Positions 4,657 to 6,107 of a stretch of DNA of 6,107 nucleotides are shown one piece after another. A program made the position numbers and the translations under genes. The stretch is from Candidatus Dormiibacterota bacterium. GTDB taxonomy: Bacteria; Chloroflexota; Dormibacteria; Aeolococcales; Bog-877. The stretch's first letter is position 1. Each line of letters begins with the position of its first letter. The notes below the pieces were generated by a model, which saw nothing but the letters and a program-made list of their open reading frames with translations, was not told the DNA's origin and did no database searches. The DNA lies in assembly GCA_003135035.1 (NCBI GenBank), contig PLDE01000185.1, positions 1-6,107 of the forward strand, in the 5' to 3' direction.

Positions 4657-5868
4657 TCAGGTCAGCAAGCGCTCGATTCTGGCCATCCCCTCCTCCAGCT
4701 TCCCGTCCGCCAGGGCGTAGGAGAGGCGGAGGTAGCCTGGGGTTCCGAAGGCCTCCCCAGGCACGACGGCCACCTTGGCCTCATCCAAGAGCAGGGCCGC
4801 CAGCTGGTCCGAGGTATCGATTCGGCGGCCGGCGATCTCCCGCCCCAGCACCCCGGCCACGGACGGGAAGACGTAGAAGGCACCATCCGGCGGCGGGCAC
4901 TCAAATCCGGGAAGTCTCTCCAACCCGGCGAGAATCAACTCTCGGCGGCGGGCAAAGGCCTGGCGCATGGTTTCGACCGACCCGGTGCCGGAGCGTAGGG
5001 CGGTGAGCGCAGCCCACTGAGAGACGTTGCTGATGTTGCCGCACACGTGTGATTGCAGATTGCTGCTGGCAGCGATTACCGGCTCCGGCCCCAGCATCCA
5101 TCCCACCCGCCACCCGGTCATGGCATATGACTTGGACATTCCGTTGAGGCGGATGGTTTGCTCGGCCAGCCTCGGTACGACCTCGGCCAACGAGTGAAAG
5201 GAGACGTTGCCGTAGGTGAAGTTTTGATAGATCTCATCGCTGACCACCCACAGGCCCCGTTCTTCCAACCAGCTCCCCAGAACCGCCATCTGATCCTCGG
5301 GATACATGGCCCCGGTGGGGTTGGAGGGTGACACAAAGAGCAGAGCCTTGGTCCGAGCGGTGCAGCGCCTCTCCAGGTCTTCGACCGAGACGCGATAGCC
5401 GCGGGTCTCGTCGGCGGGCACGACCACCGGCACCCCACCGGCCAGGGTGATCGCTTCCGGGAAGGTCACCCAGTAGGGGCTGGTGATGAGGACCTCGTCC
5501 CCGGGGTCGATCAAGGTGGCAAAGGCGTGGGCCACCGCCTGCTTGGTACCGCTGGTGACGAGAACATTGGCGGCGGTCAGAGGCGGGCCCCCCCGGGCAC
5601 TGGTGGTGGCCGCGATTGCCTGGCGAAGCTCGGGCAGGCCAGCGGCTGGTGTGTAGTGCTGCATGCGTGGGTCCTGGCAGGCGGCCATGGCTGCCTCCAC
5701 CACCTCGGGCGGGGTCGGGAAGTCAGGCTCTCCGGCGGCGAAGGAGACGATGTCCTCCCCGGCTGCCATGAGCTCGCGCGCCCGCCGCTCCATCGCGAGG
5801 GTGGCCGATTCGGCAATCGCTCCAACGCGGCGCGAGATGCCCGAGCGGGTCGCGACGGGCTGACCCAT
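4657..5868 (-). CDS. aspC: Class I/II PLP-dependent aminotransferase, aspartate aminotransferase Igamma type
   Basis: Cytosolic fold-type I aminotransferase of 403 residues, the usual length. It most resembles the Igamma aspartate aminotransferases (Thermus AspC type), which exchange the amino group between aspartate and 2-oxoglutarate. Seen in order are GEPDFPTP (46-53), HYTPAAG (71-77), SGTKQA (106-111), SPYW (130-133), NPTGA (183-187) with N183, DEIY (211-214) with the PLP-pyridine Asp211 and Tyr214, SKSYAMTGWRVG (245-256) with the Schiff-base lysine K246 and phosphate-binding R254, and LRLSYA (380-385) with R381 for the substrate alpha-carboxylate. K109 in SGTKQA fits the distal-carboxylate lysine of this subgroup, but other specificities such as prephenate or aromatic acids cannot be excluded. 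The start is ATG 5868, with AGAGGA five bases ahead. Divergent serC begins 12 bases away. Confidence 0.92.
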   Translation of the reverse strand: MGQPVATRSGISRRVGAIAESATLAMERRARELMAAGEDIVSFAAGEPDFPTPPEVVEAAMAACQDPRMQHYTPAAGLPELRQAIAATTSARGGPPLTAANVLVTSGTKQAVAHAFATLIDPGDEVLITSPYWVTFPEAITLAGGVPVVVPADETRGYRVSVEDLERRCTARTKALLFVSPSNPTGAMYPEDQMAVLGSWLEERGLWVVSDEIYQNFTYGNVSFHSLAEVVPRLAEQTIRLNGMSKSYAMTGWRVGWMLGPEPVIAASSNLQSHVCGNISNVSQWAALTALRSGTGSVETMRQAFARRRELILAGLERLPGFECPPPDGAFYVFPSVAGVLGREIAGRRIDTSDQLAALLLDEAKVAVVPGEAFGTPGYLRLSYALADGKLEEGMARIERLLT

Positions 5869-5873
5869 ACAAT
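5868..5873 (+). promoter_or_regulatory. Candidate -10 box for leaderless serC
   Basis: TACAAT matches TATAAT at five of six positions and ends seven bases before the GTG at 5881, so transcription should start at or next to the start codon. Its first base is the complement of the A of the aspC start codon, so the rest of the serC promoter lies inside aspC. No clear -35 is seen. Confidence 0.45.
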
Positions 5874-5879
5874 TCCTCT
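5874..5879 (-). promoter_or_regulatory. Ribosome binding site of aspC
   Basis: AGAGGA on the minus strand, five bases before ATG 5868, is the strongest Shine-Dalgarno in the window and fixes the aspC start. Together with its spacer it fills almost all of the 12-base gap between the divergent aspC and serC starts. Confidence 0.7.
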
Positions 5880-5880
5880 G

Positions 5881-6107
5881 GTGACTACCGGTAGTGGCTC
5901 ACGATACCGCATACCACAGCATCTTCTCCCCCAGGACGGCCGCTTCGGCTGTGGCCCTTCCAAGGTACCGGCTTCTGCGCTGGAGGCACTGGCCGGAGCG
6001 GGCGGCGAACTGCTCGGCACCAGCCACCGCCAGCCACCGATCAAGGATCTGGTCCAGCGGGTCCGGACGGGCATCACCACCCTGCTGGGCGTTCCCGAAG
6101 CCTATGA
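5881..6107 (+). CDS. serC: Phosphoserine aminotransferase, N-terminal part (runs off the window)
   Basis: The first 75 codons of a class V PLP aminotransferase that converts 3-phosphohydroxypyruvate and glutamate to O-phosphoserine and 2-oxoglutarate, the second step of serine synthesis. The frame stays open to the window edge. Motifs are IPQHLLPQDGRFGCGPSKV (residues 11-29), the actinobacterial counterpart of the FSAGPA start of E. coli SerC, and GTSHRQPPIKDLVQRVR (46-62). H49 and R50 correspond to the His-Arg pair that contacts substrate phosphate across the dimer in E. coli SerC. The PLP lysine lies beyond the edge. GTG 5881 is chosen because no other ATG, GTG or TTG occurs in frame before the conserved IP motif, and it leaves a ten-residue lead. 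There is no Shine-Dalgarno, but a good -10 box (5868-5873) suggests a leaderless mRNA. The TGA at 6105-6107 is out of frame. Confidence 0.9.
   Translation, partial: MTTGSGSRYRIPQHLLPQDGRFGCGPSKVPASALEALAGAGGELLGTSHRQPPIKDLVQRVRTGITTLLGVPEAY
5884..5895. promoter_or_regulatory. 12-bp perfect palindrome in the aspC/serC start region, possible operator
   Basis: ACTACCGGTAGT is perfectly symmetric and spans serC codons 2-5. On the aspC side it lies 16-27 bases upstream of ATG, in the leader or next to a weak -10 candidate (TATCGT on minus, 5906-5901). A dimeric regulator here could affect both genes. It could also arise from the Thr-Thr-Gly-Ser codons by chance. Confidence 0.35.

Noticed and set aside
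5577..6080. 167-codon minus-strand open frame starting inside serC
   Set aside because: It overlaps aspC in another frame and serC antisense; composition is low-complexity Arg/Pro/Ser, with no motif.
1..6107. CRISPR array, insertion sequence, phage, toxin-antitoxin or defence island
   Set aside because: No spaced direct repeats, terminal inverted repeats, transposase, integrase or defence-type domain was found on either strand; all genes are metabolic, regulatory, repair or membrane types.

Overview
The window is G+C-rich bacterial chromosomal DNA with ordinary housekeeping and accessory genes. I read it as Actinomycetota. The best evidence is the partial serC at the right edge, whose start carries the actinobacterial form (DGRFGCGPSKV and GTSHRQPP motifs). 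The membrane protein at 1100-2263 has the RYRLYDIDRVVSRTVAY signature common in actinobacterial sensor proteins. Several genes also start at GTG or ATG without a Shine-Dalgarno and with a TAnnnT box at about -12, as on leaderless actinobacterial mRNAs. The class within the phylum cannot be set from this sequence. No mobile element, CRISPR array, rRNA or tRNA was found.

Left part. Positions 1-271 hold no supported gene. A complete short-chain dehydrogenase/reductase follows on + (272-976). The next 123 bases contain a cluster of inverted repeats and a possible promoter. After them comes a roughly ten-helix membrane protein on + (1100-2263). It looks like the N-terminal sensor half of an actinobacterial histidine kinase and stops before any kinase domain.

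Middle part. A two-gene unit runs on -: an alkyltransferase-like DNA-lesion-binding protein (3509-3192), with Trp in place of the catalytic Cys, then 33 bases later a MerR-type regulator with a GyrI-like ligand domain (3158-2307). Divergent from it on + is a fold-type II PLP enzyme (3578-4615), a serine/threonine dehydratase with serine-racemase-like features. The 68-base divergent gap holds a 26-bp imperfect dyad (3524-3549) next to the predicted -10 box of the alkyltransferase-like gene. It is the best operator candidate in the window.

Right part. A class I/II aminotransferase of the aspartate aminotransferase Igamma group lies on - (5868-4657), convergent with the dehydratase. Only 12 bases separate its start codon from the divergent GTG start of serC (5881 to the window edge), so each promoter must lie in or touch the other gene. 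The dehydratase, AspC-like aminotransferase and SerC are three different PLP enzymes of amino-acid metabolism. SerC makes phosphoserine, and the dehydratase probably consumes or racemises serine or threonine. Any joint serine/aspartate role is inference.

I found no convincing new multi-gene system. The points most worth a second look are the operator-like dyad before the atl-merR pair, the overlapping aspC/serC start region, the racemase-type serine in the dehydratase, and the kinase-less sensor module.
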